Source: Plasmodium coatneyi
Taxonomy: Eukaryota > Apicomplexa > Aconoidasida > Haemosporida > Plasmodiidae
DNA: 64,000 nucleotides
Direction: 5' to 3'
Assembly (NCBI RefSeq): GCF_001680005.1
Contig: NC_033561.1
Location: forward strand, 1,229,594-1,293,593
Below the pieces are notes generated by a model. The model was given only the letters and a program-made list of their open reading frames with translations. It was not told where the DNA came from and made no database searches. This document shows, in pieces, positions 1 to 11,918 of this stretch. Each line of letters opens with the position of its first letter. Positions within the stretch are counted from its first letter, which is position 1. Made by a program: the position numbers and the translations under genes.

Positions 1-2526
1 TGAATGTGCTTCCCACGTTAGGAGAGCGCATAGAATATTCCGCCTGCTTCACCCCAGCGAAAAGGCGCTTTTGCTGTTGTAGTACATCCCCATGAGGTGA
101 TCCCTTATATTTGCGGATGCGAAAGTTTTGGTGCATTAACCAAGAAGTCATATGTTGAGAGTAGCTCCAATTGGAGTGGAGATGAATTTAAAGTGTGAAG
201 AGGCTGTGGTTCTGGGAAAGGTGATTAATTTTGTAAGGCTTGGTTAGGATATCCTCCTCATTCTTAAACATCCCTTGCGTGATGTTTTTCAGCTTTTTTA
301 CCTAATCGATGTAGTCCTTTTGGTGTTATTCGTACCCACTTTGGAAGTAAAATAATCAAAGTTGAAGTAATCCCTTTGGTAATGTGTCTATGTGTGGACG
401 TGTCCACATGCCCAGCTGACAAAGTGCGTGCGTTTTGCCTTCCCCTGGAGGTCAGTAGAAATGTGTGGATAAACCGGACGGGTGGTTTGAAAAGGCTTCG
501 CCATAGGGAGGCAGAAGGAATGTTGACTTAAATTGTCAGCTAATTTGGGCAGTGGAAATTCACATTAGTGGTTGACGTTTTAGTTTTGTGGCTATGTTTT
601 AATTTTTTTTTTGTTTCTGTTTTTGTTTCTGATTTTGTTTGTTTGTTTCTGTTTTTGTTTCTGTTTTTGTTTCTGTTTTTGTTTCTGTTTTTGTTTCTGT
701 TTTTCTTTGTTTTATTTATTTATTTTTTTTTTTTTCGTTTAGCTGCCACTGCGCGGTGTTCTTTTTAGGGTGCTCCATTCCATTTCGGAATGCGTGTCCT
801 AAAATAGCGATGTGTAACCTTTACGACCATTCGAGTGTGCATCCAGCATGTGGAGAAAGGGCCTAGCCCCCCATCTGGGGAATCACCTAAATGGGGTGTT
901 CACAATTTTTGCATACTTCCATTTAGGAGAAAACAACTTTAAAGCGATAATATGTGCTCATCTTCACGGAATGGCGAAATATAGAACAGGCAGGACATTA
1001 AGGAAAGGTACCTCCTCACAACCTCCACATTTTCACAAATGGGATAAAGAAAATTGTTTTGAAGGAACTAAAGAGCCATTTGCAGCTGCACCGATTTACG
1101 GCCCTTGTGGTGGCTTTCCTCCCTGTTAGCACTCCCATTTTATGCGTTTCGTCCCCAAGGAGGGTGAGCATATTGGAATGTCTAGCATGTTCACGGGGAG
1201 GCTACCTTTTACACATAGCAAAGGGTTACTCGTGCGAAGGAAACATGTGGATATATCTTTCTCTTTTTTTTTTTTTTTCAAAGCTTAGGAAAAGGTAAAA
1301 ATAAAACCCCACTTCGATCTGACAAAAGGAGAGTCTATTTTTACGTTCACATAAATTGCGATTTTTTTTTTTTTTTTTTTTTTCGCTTCTTAAAAAAGGG
1401 GTAACTTGGTATGAAGTTAAGTTGGCTACATTCTCTAGGCAATGCAATGGAAATGATTTATGCCTTATTTGGCTCTGATGGGAGATTGCCTAAGAAGGCG
1501 CGAGGTGCCTTTGCACTCAGTGGTGTGCATGCTTTATGTAGGGGCAGGGGAACATGTGTATACAACACATACGTTCTGGCACGCGTGAGAGGTACTAATC
1601 ATACGCATAAGTGTGAGCAGCACATTTGAGGCACATTTCGAATGATAAGCGGACATCATATGAGGACGATCCTCTACATGCATGTGTAGGATGTTTAGAA
1701 GAATTGGCCAAAATGTTGGGAGGTATGGGGGTTGACTAAAGAAGGGTTACTCCATACATACACACCACCGCGGGGGGGGTTGAATAAATACCGAATCATT
1801 CATATGTGCATTTTAGCGAGTACACACCAAGGTTGCCCCAGAAGGGTAGAGCGAATAGTTTTCTTAGCACGCTCACCAAGTATACAAAAGGAAAAGTTAG
1901 CGTGAGAGAATTTTCGTGACGAATTAAATGATGACGAAGATGGTAAAGGGGGTGGGTGTGGGCGTAGTGGGCAGAAAGAGTCATACCAATACGCCCTATT
2001 TTGATTAAATGCACAAAAAAAGTGAAAAGTGCGATAAGGCAGATTGATGAGTGCGTGTAAGGGGAGAAGGTTCGGAGGAGTGAACTCACTCCAATTGGTT
2101 AAGTGGCACATACGAAAACATATATACACAAGAGAAGAAAAATATATAGATGTTCACGCTTACTTATGTGCGTGTTTGACGGGGCTGAGGTTTAACTGCA
2201 TGCAGAAGCAGGTCACCATAGAGATCAATGAATTTTCTGAAAGTTTCTCTTTTTTGAAATCCTCGGTTGCACTACTTTGGTGGGGCAGAACGGTTAAAAC
2301 GACAACGCTTAGCGATCTGTGTTGTGCAATCATAATATAAGGAAGAAAAAAAAAAAAAAAAAAAAGTTCATGTTGCAGAAGTGTTAAAATTACAACTGCG
2401 CATGCAACTAGATTAGGGCGTATCGATAGAACGATCTGGTTAGGGGATGTCGCGATGTTATGTTTTTATTTATTATTATTATTTTTTCTCAAAAGAGAGG
2501 ATAAAATATGCGGTAATTGTGAGTGA

Positions 2527-2557
<31 letters not shown>

Positions 2558-3208
2558 GTTTGAATATGCGTGTGTAATACTCTACCGGAAGATGACCAAA
2601 CCATAGAACAAGAAGAGGAGGCAGAACGAGCAAGAATATATAATCTGGCTTTACTCAGATTAACACGAAATGGCTGAGTTTAAAATGTTGTAAAGCACCA
2701 CATAAACGGGCAAATAATAACTTAAAATGATGCTATACGCTGCAACGTAACAATTGGCAGGGAAATGTGAGGAATGCAATTTATGGCATTGAAAATTAAC
2801 TACAGAAAAATATAACAAAAGAAAAGGAGAAAGTAGGAGGAACCACCACCACCACCACCACCACCACCCTTCCCCGAGTTTGACATCATCCCTGTTTTCA
2901 CACGTTATCCATTTGTTCGTTGCTTTTTTTTTTTTTTTTTTTTTTGTGCAAAATTGTTAAGCGTTTTACCTGTTTGCCTTGGTGGAGCGTTCATCTGCCT
3001 TTTTTTCGTCGTCGCTGTGGCCATTCCACACAGGGCAGATATGCATTTTTGGAAAATTGTACACGTATAGGTATACACACCTGTGCATGCGTGGTTGATA
3101 TATAAGAAGCGCTCCTTTGCCTCCTTTTTATTGTGCGTGATTGCTTTTTTTTTTTTTTTTCTGGAATGTGCACCCCCTTTTGACGCGGTTATAAGGTAAA
3201 GACTCAAA
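1..3208. other. Gene-poor stretch at the left edge of the window
   Basis: I see no reading frame here that looks like a Plasmodium gene. The open frames are short, biased by poly-T or poly-A tracts, and none has a signal-like first exon followed by a usable donor. The stretch holds a 12-base T-rich tandem repeat (about 603-705), long T runs (for example 1363-1383, 2531-2557, 2924-2945, 3442-3472), an A run near 2346-2365 and a CAC trinucleotide run (about 2844-2868). It probably serves as intergenic sequence upstream of the PHIST gene that starts at 3209. Confidence 0.6.
603..705 (+). repeat. 12-base T-rich tandem repeat
   Basis: The unit GTTTCTGTTTTT is repeated about eight times with small changes. 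It translates into a Phe/Leu/Val-only pseudo-protein, which is why it should not be read as coding. It is simple-sequence expansion of the kind common in Plasmodium intergenic DNA. Confidence 0.85.
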
Positions 3209-3439
3209 ATGGGGGAGATGTACAAGAGACAGTTTTTCAGTACACCAGGGATGGCGCAATCGGGGAGAGAAAAAGAAGGAGCAATTTGTTGTGCAACTGA
3301 TACAGAGGGAGCAGCAAGGGAGAGTAGAAATATCCTGAGGACATTATTTTTGAGACCTCTCAAAGTTGTGCTCTTTGTTCTGTTATTTTATTATGTACAG
3401 GTAATGTAGTGAAAGAGGAAATTTTGTCAAGTTGCATTT

Positions 3440-3473
<34 letters not shown>

Positions 3474-4400
3474 TCTTTCCATTTAACGTAGCTGTGTGTT
3501 CATGTGAGTATACCTGGATGTACGAGTTACGCATTGTGTGTTTACGTATCCATAAGGAGTACTTCTCATCCCCCGCAGAGTTATTTTCCGGGGGAGTCAA
3601 GCGTGAGGGGGGGATCTTGTTCCAGTCCTCAGAACTTCACTGAATGGGGACCCTTTACGGGGAGATCCCCCCACCAGAAGAAACTGTCGAAGATTTTATT
3701 CAGAATCAAAAAAACCATAATGAAGAAGAAAAAAATGGATCCTGAAAATGAGTTCATCGATGAGGAAAACAAAATTATGAAGAAGAATATGAAAAAAAGA
3801 AACAGAAAAGCAAAAAAAAAAATAGGAGATTTATTTTATGTAAAAAATAAACAAATTAATAAGGCGGACATTGTTATTGTGAAAACTGAAGTGGGAGAAA
3901 TAAAACCAAAGGTGGAAAAACAGACAGTAGTCATAGAAGATATAGACACATGGGGGGACCTAGAAGAAGGGGAGTTGTTTGTAAAAATAAAAAGTCTGAA
4001 TGGTCTTATCAATTCTAACCAAATGTTCAGCATATGGAAGAGTGTACACACCTTGATGGAGAAAAAATATTTTTACAGAGAAGAGAAAATATGGAATTCC
4101 TGCGAAAAAATTGCCGAGACTTACCAGGTCCCGAAAGAGTCTAAGATGAATATATGGTACAAGGTGTATTACAACATGAAGGAAGAAATAATAGAAACTG
4201 AAAAAAATCAATTTAACAAAATTTACCCTTTTATTGATAAGGGGCTGTGTGAACATGAAGATTTTATTAAATTTTTATTTGATGAATTGGATCTGTGGAA
4301 GAAAAAAAGAAAGAGTATCGAGAGAAAGTGGATGCATTTGCTATTCTTAAATTTGAAGTTTTCTAGGAGAAGAAACATGATTCTCCTCGGCAGCTTATGA
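3209..4400 (+). CDS. PHIST-domain exported protein, two exons
   Basis: Exon 1 is 3209-3400 and exon 2 is 3579-4400, joined at phase 0 (donor GTAATG after a CAG codon, acceptor CCCCGCAG), giving about 337 residues. Exon 1 ends in a recessed hydrophobic segment (about residues 44-64, rich in L, V and F) that fits an export signal. Exon 2 opens with a Ser/Gly-rich stretch and a Lys-rich low-complexity region. It ends in a helical domain (about residues 190-330) with the PHIST pattern: a Trp-anchored helix, the segment CEKIAETYQVPKES, a W-Y-K-V-Y-Y helix, an E-D-F-I-K-F motif, then L-W-K-K-K-R and R-K-W. PHIST proteins act in the host erythrocyte, binding the membrane skeleton or trafficking cargo. 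I see no canonical RxLxE/Q/D after the signal, so the export motif is either degenerate or absent. The start is the first ATG upstream of the signal segment. Confidence 0.8.
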
Positions 4401-5851
4401 GGGGCGCCATCGCGGTGGGCAGGAGTAACTAATGGCATGTGGTGAATTGTATGTCTTATCATTTTCGCCCCTTTTAGCGAACTAGAGGAACATATTACGC
4501 ATGATAACATTTTCGCGTCTCGGAGTTGGCGTAGCTTCGTTGGTGTAGCTCCATTGGCATAGCTCCGTTGGCGTCTGTTTGCCCTTAAAAGGGGAAGATT
4601 CCATCGAGTTGGTATAATTTGTGGAATGAATTCCCCGCGGGGGGGCAGCCCCATTTTGATCCATTCTTTGTCTACCGAACCTAGATTCACCTGTGCGTCC
4701 CCTTTTTAATGAATAAATAGAAAGGCGCATACTTTTTTGCAGGGCTTTTCCTTACCAAATTTTGGTCGAGCAATATTTGCCCCCTTTTTTAGCACCCTTG
4801 GCGAAGAGGGGGGATCCAAATGGGGAGAAATGGCTTCACAGGATAAGTAAAAAAAAAAAAAAGGAAGACAAGAAGGGAGAGTCAGAAGTAGAAGTGCCTG
4901 GAAATGACTGCTACACTATGCGGCCGAGGAGTCAGTGCTTTCGCATGGTTGCCATTTCATAGAATTTCTCTCCTCCTATGTAGGATGTGCAGAAATCCAT
5001 CAATGGTGGTGGGTAGTTGGGATCATTTCGGTAAAAGTGCTCATTCTAGCGTGACTAAATCCGTTTGGCTAATTTGTGAGGAAGTACACACAAACGTAGG
5101 TATACATTCGGCCACGCGGGCAAGGCAGATGAGTAAGGTAATGATACGCGTTTAATACTTTAATAAGTTTCCATTGTAAAAGTTAATTCGATGCATGTAT
5201 CGTTTGCTGTTTCAAAATTTTCTTTTTCTTTTTCTTTTTCTTTTTCTTTTTCTTTTTTCTTTTTCATTTTTCTTTTTTCTTTTTTCTTTTTTTTGTGCAA
5301 GGTGGCTGAATTGATGCAATAAATTTTTGGAAAAAAAAAAAAAAAAAAAATGGACGTAAAATGAATTTTACTTTCAGAAACGCAGGAGTAATCATTAATA
5401 CATGTTACGTTCAAAAAAAAAAAAAAAAAAAACAGATCATCATCTGGGATTGTGGGACAAGTTAAATCTAAAGAATACAACTGGATAAAATAAGGGCATG
5501 ATGGTTCCGTACATTTGAGTGTATTAGTGTGTTCTTTCATGGTATCATACAAGGGCGCAATTTTTTATGGAGGTTATATATATTAGAGGGTTGGCGTAAT
5601 TTCTGTTAATATTATCAAGTTTGATGTCCCATTGGAGCGTTCTACTTAGGATAAACTCGTATCGTAAATGTTTCTATTGTCAGAGATGTAGCACGTGTGG
5701 CGTCTTGGTAAAGCGTTCTTATCTTTTAAAATATCGTTTCGCGAAGTATAAGTGCGTTATATAGTAACAAGACAGGGCATATCATCACATCTTGTCATTA
5801 GGTATACAGCCGCCTTGCTACTTTGGGGAAGAAATCTTTCCGTTCTTCTAT
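4401..5851. other. Intergenic region between convergent genes
   Basis: The PHIST gene on + and the next gene on - converge here. The region holds a run of about 15-base units with GTAGCTCC and TTGG cores (about 4526-4576), a TTTTTC pentamer/hexamer array (5220-5292) and two A runs (5331-5350, 5415-5432). Small open frames exist, but none has a signal, a domain or a credible splice pattern. I support no gene here. Confidence 0.6.
5220..5292 (+). repeat. TTTTTC simple-sequence array
   Basis: Repeated TTTTTC / TTTTC units form a pyrimidine tract of about 70 bases. On the minus strand it would read as Lys/Glu-only peptide, which is an artefact. Confidence 0.85.
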
Positions 5852-7923
5852 TCAGTACATTAATTTTTTTCTTTTTCTTGAAGAGTAATCAGCATTCACA
5901 TTCCAGTTTTTTCCTCGGATGAAATCGATCACCTTGAAGGGGGACTTGAACATGACTTTTCCCGTAATTCCATAGGACACGAAGGTTCCAAAAAGGAAAC
6001 TGAACAAAACAATGAAGTAAACAGTAGTAAGAGGTATTATGGTCCAGAATTGATATAGGACTAAACCTAGGATGACACTCGTGACGAGGGAAATGAGCGG
6101 GATGTAGCGGAGCATCTTCTTCAATTTGCGATTAAATTTCATGTTTACAAAGTTGACTTCCTTCTTGTTTCTCTTTTTCAGTTTATAGACTTTGTTCTTG
6201 TACTTTTCAATTTTGTTTATCAACAAGTGGGCGATTTCTGCATTTTCCCCGTCCATAGCTTGATCGATATAAGATCTGAGTTCTTTCATGCTATCTTTGG
6301 TTTTTTCCTTTGATCTACTCTTTTCCCTTCTTCGTTTTCCTCCATATATGGATGAGTCATCTTCGTCGTCAAATGCAGAATCATCAGTGCCGCTAGCAAC
6401 GGAATCGTTATCATCAGAATCCCGGTTTACATATTTCTGAAGACGTTCTAATTGATATTTTAATTCATCCTCCAAATCTTCCAAATCTTCCACGTTCATA
6501 TTCTTTCCATTTTCTTCCATTCTATTTAAAGCTTTTTTTATTCTTTCCCTATCCTTTGCATTAAATCCTTTTACTTTTCTGAGGAGTCTCTCATTTACGT
6601 TAAGATCAGAAATTTCGTCATCTCCTTCGTGTTTTCCTCTGCGTCTAGATCTTTTACTTTTGCGGAATCCTTCTATAACATCCTTATCGGATCCTTGTCC
6701 TAGTGAGTTTAGTTCCCTTATCCTTTTACGTAGCGTTTCTTCACTGCTAACATCATAACTGTTCTCCCTATCTCTGTTTTCCATGTCGTATTTGTTCAAG
6801 TGCCCTTTGAACCCTTTTTCGGCTTTTCTCCTACCGTAAGTAGATTCATCAAAAAGTTCTTTACTTTGTGCCTTTTCTTTGGCTCTCGTCCATTCTTCCT
6901 TCTTCTCTCCTACGGATTGTAAATCTTCAAAGGAGGTGTCATACGATTTGCTTCTTTGCCTTTTGGCAGCGATGCTCATGCCATTTTGTGAATCTTTCGT
7001 TACATGTGTTGCCTTTCCGTTGCTTCCCAAAGAACCTGAGTTGTAACTGCTCACGCTGCTATCATCAGAAATATCCACTCTAAAGGTCTCATCTGTGGTG
7101 GATGGATGGCTTGACAAGGTCCCATTGCCATCATGATAATTTCTTCCTTCATTGTGCTTGTCCATAGTAGAGGTGGTGCTTGTGCTAAAGATGCTGTCAT
7201 TGCTCGCTAAGGAAGTCATACTACCGGTAATGTCGCCTTGAAAGCTCATTTCATGTCCATACAACATTCTTCCGCCTATTACGCTGTATTGGTTCTGCAC
7301 AACACCGTTGCCATTGTTTTCGTTCAAGTGGACGGCAGTCTGCGGGAAGGATGGAAAAGGGTTCGAATAGATAAAAAAGAAAAGAAAGGAAAGAAAGAAA
7401 GAAAGAAAGAGAAGGAAGAAAAGAAGGAAGAGTACAAAATGTGCGCGTCGTTCCATGAAGGCGTGTTTGGAAGGGGGTTATTTCCTTCGGACACAACTCC
7501 CATTCCACGGTAAGGAATGGAGTGCTGGGGTGTGTGTGCCCATCTGTGTCAGTCTTTTCGCACAAAGCTAGGATGCGCACAACTATGCCCCTCCATGGGA
7601 AGAAAGGGAATGATGAGCAATGCCATCCGTGGGAGGAGGAACCTTCCCACCGAGGGGCACAGTGGTCTCCACTCCACACACACACACACAACGTGAGACC
7701 ATCGTCACAATTTATGTAATTCTTGCGATCGTTACAGTTGGAGCAGTCGCTATAGTAGGGACACAATCGACCGTTCTCCTACAACGGTCGTGATGAACGA
7801 TCTACGAACATTGTACGATGCCCATGTATCATTTTGGGGACTGCACACCCCCTCTCTTACCTTTTGGGTATATTCCCAAGCCCAAAGGAAAAAGGTAAAA
7901 AGGAAAGCTTTGTACGATTGCAT
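5852..7923 (-). CDS. Exported protein with two C-terminal membrane segments, two exons
   Basis: Exon 1 is 7923-7861 (minus strand). It encodes 21 residues starting MQSYKAFLFTFFLW, a classical signal, followed by donor GTAAGA. Exon 2 is 7339-5852 after acceptor CCCGCAG. The join is phase 0, giving about 516 residues. Shortly after the signal there is a PEXEL-like RMLYG (residues 45-49); its last position is G, not E/Q/D, so export is inferred, not shown. The middle is Ser-, Asp- and Lys-rich and low in complexity. The C-terminal part has a basic coiled segment and two close hydrophobic helices (about residues 434-480, with VTSVILGLVLYQFW and IVLFSFLFGTFV), then a basic tail ending RKRKKLMY. 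The family is not recognised with certainty; 'Plasmodium exported protein, unknown function' fits. A plain ATG in the intron should not be taken as the start, because the frame across 7340-7456 is a purine/pyrimidine tract inside the intron. Confidence 0.75.
7768..7790. other. 8-bp perfect hairpin inside an intron
   Basis: CGACCGTT (7768-7775) pairs perfectly with AACGGTCG (7783-7790) across a 7-base loop. It lies in the first intron of the gene at 5852-7923, about 70 bases downstream of that gene's splice donor (minus strand). It is GC-rich against AT-rich surroundings. Its function is unknown. Confidence 0.6.
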
Positions 7924-10482
7924 TTTCCTGTGCTTCGCGTTCCTCCTCTAATTTCCTTGATATTTTCGTGAAAGTAGTTTCTTAATTTTTTGGCAGGAGC
8001 AAAGATTACGAGCAATGTACACGAATGTGCACATGAATAGGTAAAAAAATATATATATATAAGCTACGTCAGAGTAAATAATTGTATTTTACTCTTTTTT
8101 TTTCTTTTTGTTTTTTCTTGAAATGAGTGTTCTAAATGTAGATACAATCATGTAATGCTTTTCAGGATGTGCGTATAATCCAGATAAAAAAGAAATTCTT
8201 AAGTGAAATTTTTTTCCCCTCCTAAAGCAAAATGCATTTCCTCTGTGCTTCACTTTCTGTTTTCGTATTTTTTTTCATTCTTCTAAATGAATGTAATAAT
8301 AAGAAATGTGAGAAAAGAGAAGGAAAAAAAACTAATTCTTCAATACTTTGTACTCTTAATTTTTACCCTATATACACAAATGCATATTGAAATTAATATT
8401 ATGGTTTTTTACTAAAGGCTAAAAAAAAAAAAGAGCAAAAAAATCTCATGGGGGGTGTAAAAATATTGCATACATATTTGGGCACATCGTACACTATTTT
8501 TTCATTTTAATATCATCTGTGAATTGCATAATGATGTAGTGTAAAATGAATGTACATATTATATATAATTTTTTTTTGTATGTACCTTTGCTGATGAATT
8601 TTATTTTCTTCTGTATTTTTTTTATGCACCTTTTCTCACTTGCTCAACTATAAACTGAAGGTATACGGAAGGCTCCAAGTTAATGAAGTATAAGAACACA
8701 ATAAGAAGGGGGAACCGCTGTTCCTGTTCTTTTTTTTTCCTTCCCCCTTTTTTACGAAAATGAAAAAAGGAGTACGGGGGAAAAAGTGTGAGCGCAAAAT
8801 TTAAGTGCAAAACTTCTAACATGCGTTGTGTGAGAAAGAAAAAGAAAAAAAGGGAGGATGCTTAAGTCATACGCACAGTAGAAAGGGGAAAGTGATTTGT
8901 ATGTTCAATAGGCGCATATGAACTAAGTGGCGATGGTTTCTATTAGAAATGTGTGTACGGGAAAGGGCGAAGAGCATTAAGGGTTGTCATACGTTTTATA
9001 TATTAATATCAGATTCTATTTACACACTCGTTGTATATAAGGAGAGTCATATTATACCTTCGTTGTGCAGTAAAGAAAAGAAAGAAAACTCAAAGAAAAG
9101 GTGCTAATGGGAAGAAAAGGAGAAAATAAAAAAAAGGAGTACACTACGCAGATGCCCTGAACGCATGCACACAGTATATATGTAAATCTATTCACACTAG
9201 CGTAACAGTTATTCCAGAATATAATAATAATATATGTGTAGGCGAAAAGGGAAAAAAATTTGTAGAAAAATAATTTCCGTATAATTAGCAGAATGATGCG
9301 AGGATATAAATAATTCCCCAAAATTGCAAGTTACCATGTTTGCCTAATAGAAAAAAAATTGACAACTTTTTCCCACTTTATAATCCTTTTAATGGGGAAA
9401 AAAAAGGAATGTGCAGGAAAGGAGCAATTGCTACTTTATTGCTGTTTTTTTCGGAAGTAATAATTTGTTAGTGTGCAGGTTCAGGGTTCTGAATTTAGCA
9501 CTTTACTCATTTATACTGTAATGGTTTATGGTTCAATCTACTTGTTCATGAATATGATTTCAGGGTTACCAATCCTGAACCCGTAACACGTAACTCTAAG
9601 CCTTGAACCATTGTCAATTTTGGGCGTTCTGCTTTTTTCTCAAATTGAATAAATCCCGTTTTACAACCATGTGACCGATGGAGTCGTCTATTTTATTTTA
9701 TTTTATTTCTTCTTTTTTTAAGGATTTTGTCATTAGATTCACATATCTTTTCCCTATTACAGACATTTATATAATAACACCACCACCCCGAACAAAAACA
9801 CCTGTCCCGAAAAAATCATCCACAAATGTGCGCGAGCAAGAAAGGGACCCCATGTGGCATTCCTTAAGTGTACCGGTCAAAATTTTGAGAATGCGCATAT
9901 TGTGCGAACATGCGCGTAGGTATATGCGGAACTATGTTGAACGAATGGTTACATTTCTTGTGTCCATGGCACGGGAGCAACAAACGAAAAATTATTATCC
10001 TTCGACGATGACGCGTCATAGCGTTAATTATTTAGTTTAAATGAAAGTGTATTAGGCCATTCACAAAGGGTGGATTACGGCATGCGAGGGCCAAACGGTA
10101 AAAAAAATTGAACGCATCGCGCGCACAAATAGGTCATCGCAAATAGGTATAATAATAAATAGGTGTAATCATAAACGGGCCACCTTCAATGGGTGTAATA
10201 ACAAATAGGTGTAATCATAAATGATCAAGCACAAACGGGCAGTTGGCTCTTCATTGGGCGGGGAGGGGTACAATACCACGGGAGCTTACCATTGCTATTG
10301 AACAAAGGGGGGGAAAGAAACCAACCATCCCATAGGCTCACTTAGGATGTAAATGTAAGGAGAAGGCAGGAACAAAAAAAAAAATCCATATTGCATCAGC
10401 CCGTCATCGAATAATTAAAGATGTTGAACCATCCTCCACAACGCTCCTCCTTCCTTTGCCCTTTTGTTCCAACTTCCACCTT
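7924..10482. other. Gene-poor intergenic stretch
   Basis: The stretch is strongly AT-rich around 8.0-9.4 kb. It probably holds the promoter of the minus-strand gene ending at 7923 and the 3' region of the gene at 10483-11918. One 120-residue frame (9678-10040, +, true ATG) is present but has no domain, signal or splice context that would support it. Near 10135-10220 the phrase AAATAGGTGTAATCATAAA recurs two to three times. Confidence 0.55.
10135..10245. repeat. Short direct repeats (AAATAGGTGTAATCATAAA type)
   Basis: Three imperfect copies of a unit containing AAATAGGT(G/A)TAAT(C/A)ATAAA, spaced by 10-40 bases, lie between about 10135 and 10245. They are intergenic and AT-rich, and I see no function. 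Confidence 0.55.
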
Positions 10483-11918
10483 TTATCTTTGTTGAGTAAT
10501 GTGCTTCCTGTTTGTCCTCGATCTGTAGGTTCTCATCTTCTGGGTCAAAATAGTAATCCACTTTGCCCTATTTTGGACAACACTTCCATATGTTAACTTG
10601 TAAAATCTATTTAGTAGATTTTCAAATGGTATAGTCCATATATATTTTCCTTTTCTTTTAGCAACGAAGTTGCGGAATAAATTGTCAAATGTATTTTGGA
10701 TGCATTCCAAGTCGTGTAGGAGCGCTTTGTTGCATTCTTCCCACCACTGTAACTTGTAATCATCTGGCAAATTATTGTCTTTTGCTACGCTGGAAAACCA
10801 TTTGTTCACGTCGTCCACCATGACGTAGTACTTCCTTTCTAAGTATATCCCATAGTAGAAATATGAAATGAATGCCTTTTTTTTACTAAGCCAAGGATAA
10901 AAGAGGGATTCGTAGGGCAAGTCTAATGTATTTTTGTTTCTGTGATTCTCCGAAATGTCCTCGATGGTGCAACCATATGGGAGCATTGGTTTGTACCTTT
11001 CTAGGATAAGGTTCCTCCAACTGGAGTAAACAGTCCCGCTGTATGGTTCTGCATGTGTTCCATGACTTCGTTGGGAGTGAGGCTTCCTATCCTTTGTCCC
11101 ATCGGACCTGTCACGCAAGTTCACATCGGACCTGTCACGCAAGTTCACATCGGACCTGTCACGCAGGTTCACATCGGACCTGTTACGCAGGTTCACATCG
11201 GATCTGTCACGCAGACTTTCATCGGATCTGTCATATAGACTCGCATCGGACCTGTCAGGCAGAGTCCCATTGGAACTGTCAAGCAGACTGTCATCGGACC
11301 TGTCAAGAAGATTCCCATTGGACATGTTGCCCCTTGTGTGCATCTTCCCATGTGAGTTACTTTTCTGGTTCTTGCTTCTGTGGCTATTTCTGGAAGTATG
11401 GTGATTCCCATTCGTGTTCTGCTTCTCCCCGAATATGGAATCGTTTGAAGAAAACGATAACTCGGACAAAATTCTCGAATGCCCAGATGGGTATGTCCCT
11501 GTCAAGGTCCCCACGTGCGTTGCCCCATTTAAGCTCTGCAAAGGAAGGAATAAAATAGAATAAAATAAAATAGAAAAGAAAAGAATAAAGTAGAATTAAA
11601 TAAAATAAAATGAAGTGAAGTAGAAGGCAATAGAATAAAGTAGAATAAAATAATCAGGCATTATTAACACAGTGGACAATATTAAAGGGGGAATGTCAAG
11701 AACGAGCAGCAAGTGGGTAGCATTTGCAATGATAAATTTGGACAAAGGGGCAAATTGTATTCCCATATGCTGGCACTACTGTGATAAGAAAAAGTAGGAA
11801 TAAAGAAAAAAACGACACACCTACAACTTCCACGTACCTGTGACTCAGTCCAAAGCAGGACAAAGAACATAATAAGTAAAGGGTACACCCACAAACGACG
11901 ATCCTTCGGAAAAACCAT
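10483..11918 (-). CDS. PEXEL-bearing PHIST-like exported protein with octapeptide repeats
   Basis: Exon 1 is 11918-11838 (27 residues, hydrophobic core YPLLIMFFVLLW, donor GTACGT). Exon 2 is 11535-10483 after acceptor TTTGCAG. The join is phase 0 and the product is about 377 residues. A canonical PEXEL, RILSE, sits at residues 48-52, 20 residues into exon 2, the usual place; this predicts cleavage by plasmepsin V and export. Residues about 105-173 are octapeptide repeats of the DRSDVNLR type. The C-terminal half (about 190-360) has several Trp and the segment LPDDYKLQWWEECNKAL, resembling the PHIST consensus (Trp, then P-x-x-Y-K, then W-x-x-C). It lacks some conserved positions, so I call it PHIST-like. 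The minus-strand transcript begins at the ATG at 11918. Regulation is not visible. Confidence 0.82.
11095..11330 (-). repeat. 24-base coding minisatellite
   Basis: About nine imperfect 24-base units (CATCGGACCTGTCACGCA on the plus strand) encode the D-R-S-D-x-x-L-x octapeptides of the PHIST-like protein. The middle four units are nearly identical, and the outer ones have diverged into S-S-N-G-T-L type. This is a typical slip-strand expansion inside an exported-protein gene. Confidence 0.85.

Noticed and set aside
848..1129. 93-residue frame on + starting with ATG
   Set aside because: No domain, no hydrophobic signal followed by a donor, and no coding-like repeat or codon pattern; it may be a remnant but cannot be supported.
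7251..7766. 171-residue minus-strand frame covering the intron of the gene at 5852-7923
   Set aside because: It overlaps the well-supported splice sites of that gene in another frame and has no signal or domain of its own.
9475..9610. Telomere-like words (GGTTCAGGGTT, CAGGGTTACC, CCTGAACCCG) near 9.5 kb
   Set aside because: Only isolated words with no heptamer periodicity; too weak to call an internal telomere block.
9678..10040. 120-residue frame on + with a true ATG
   Set aside because: No signal, domain or repeat structure, no splice context, and composition like the flanks. Not enough to call a gene.
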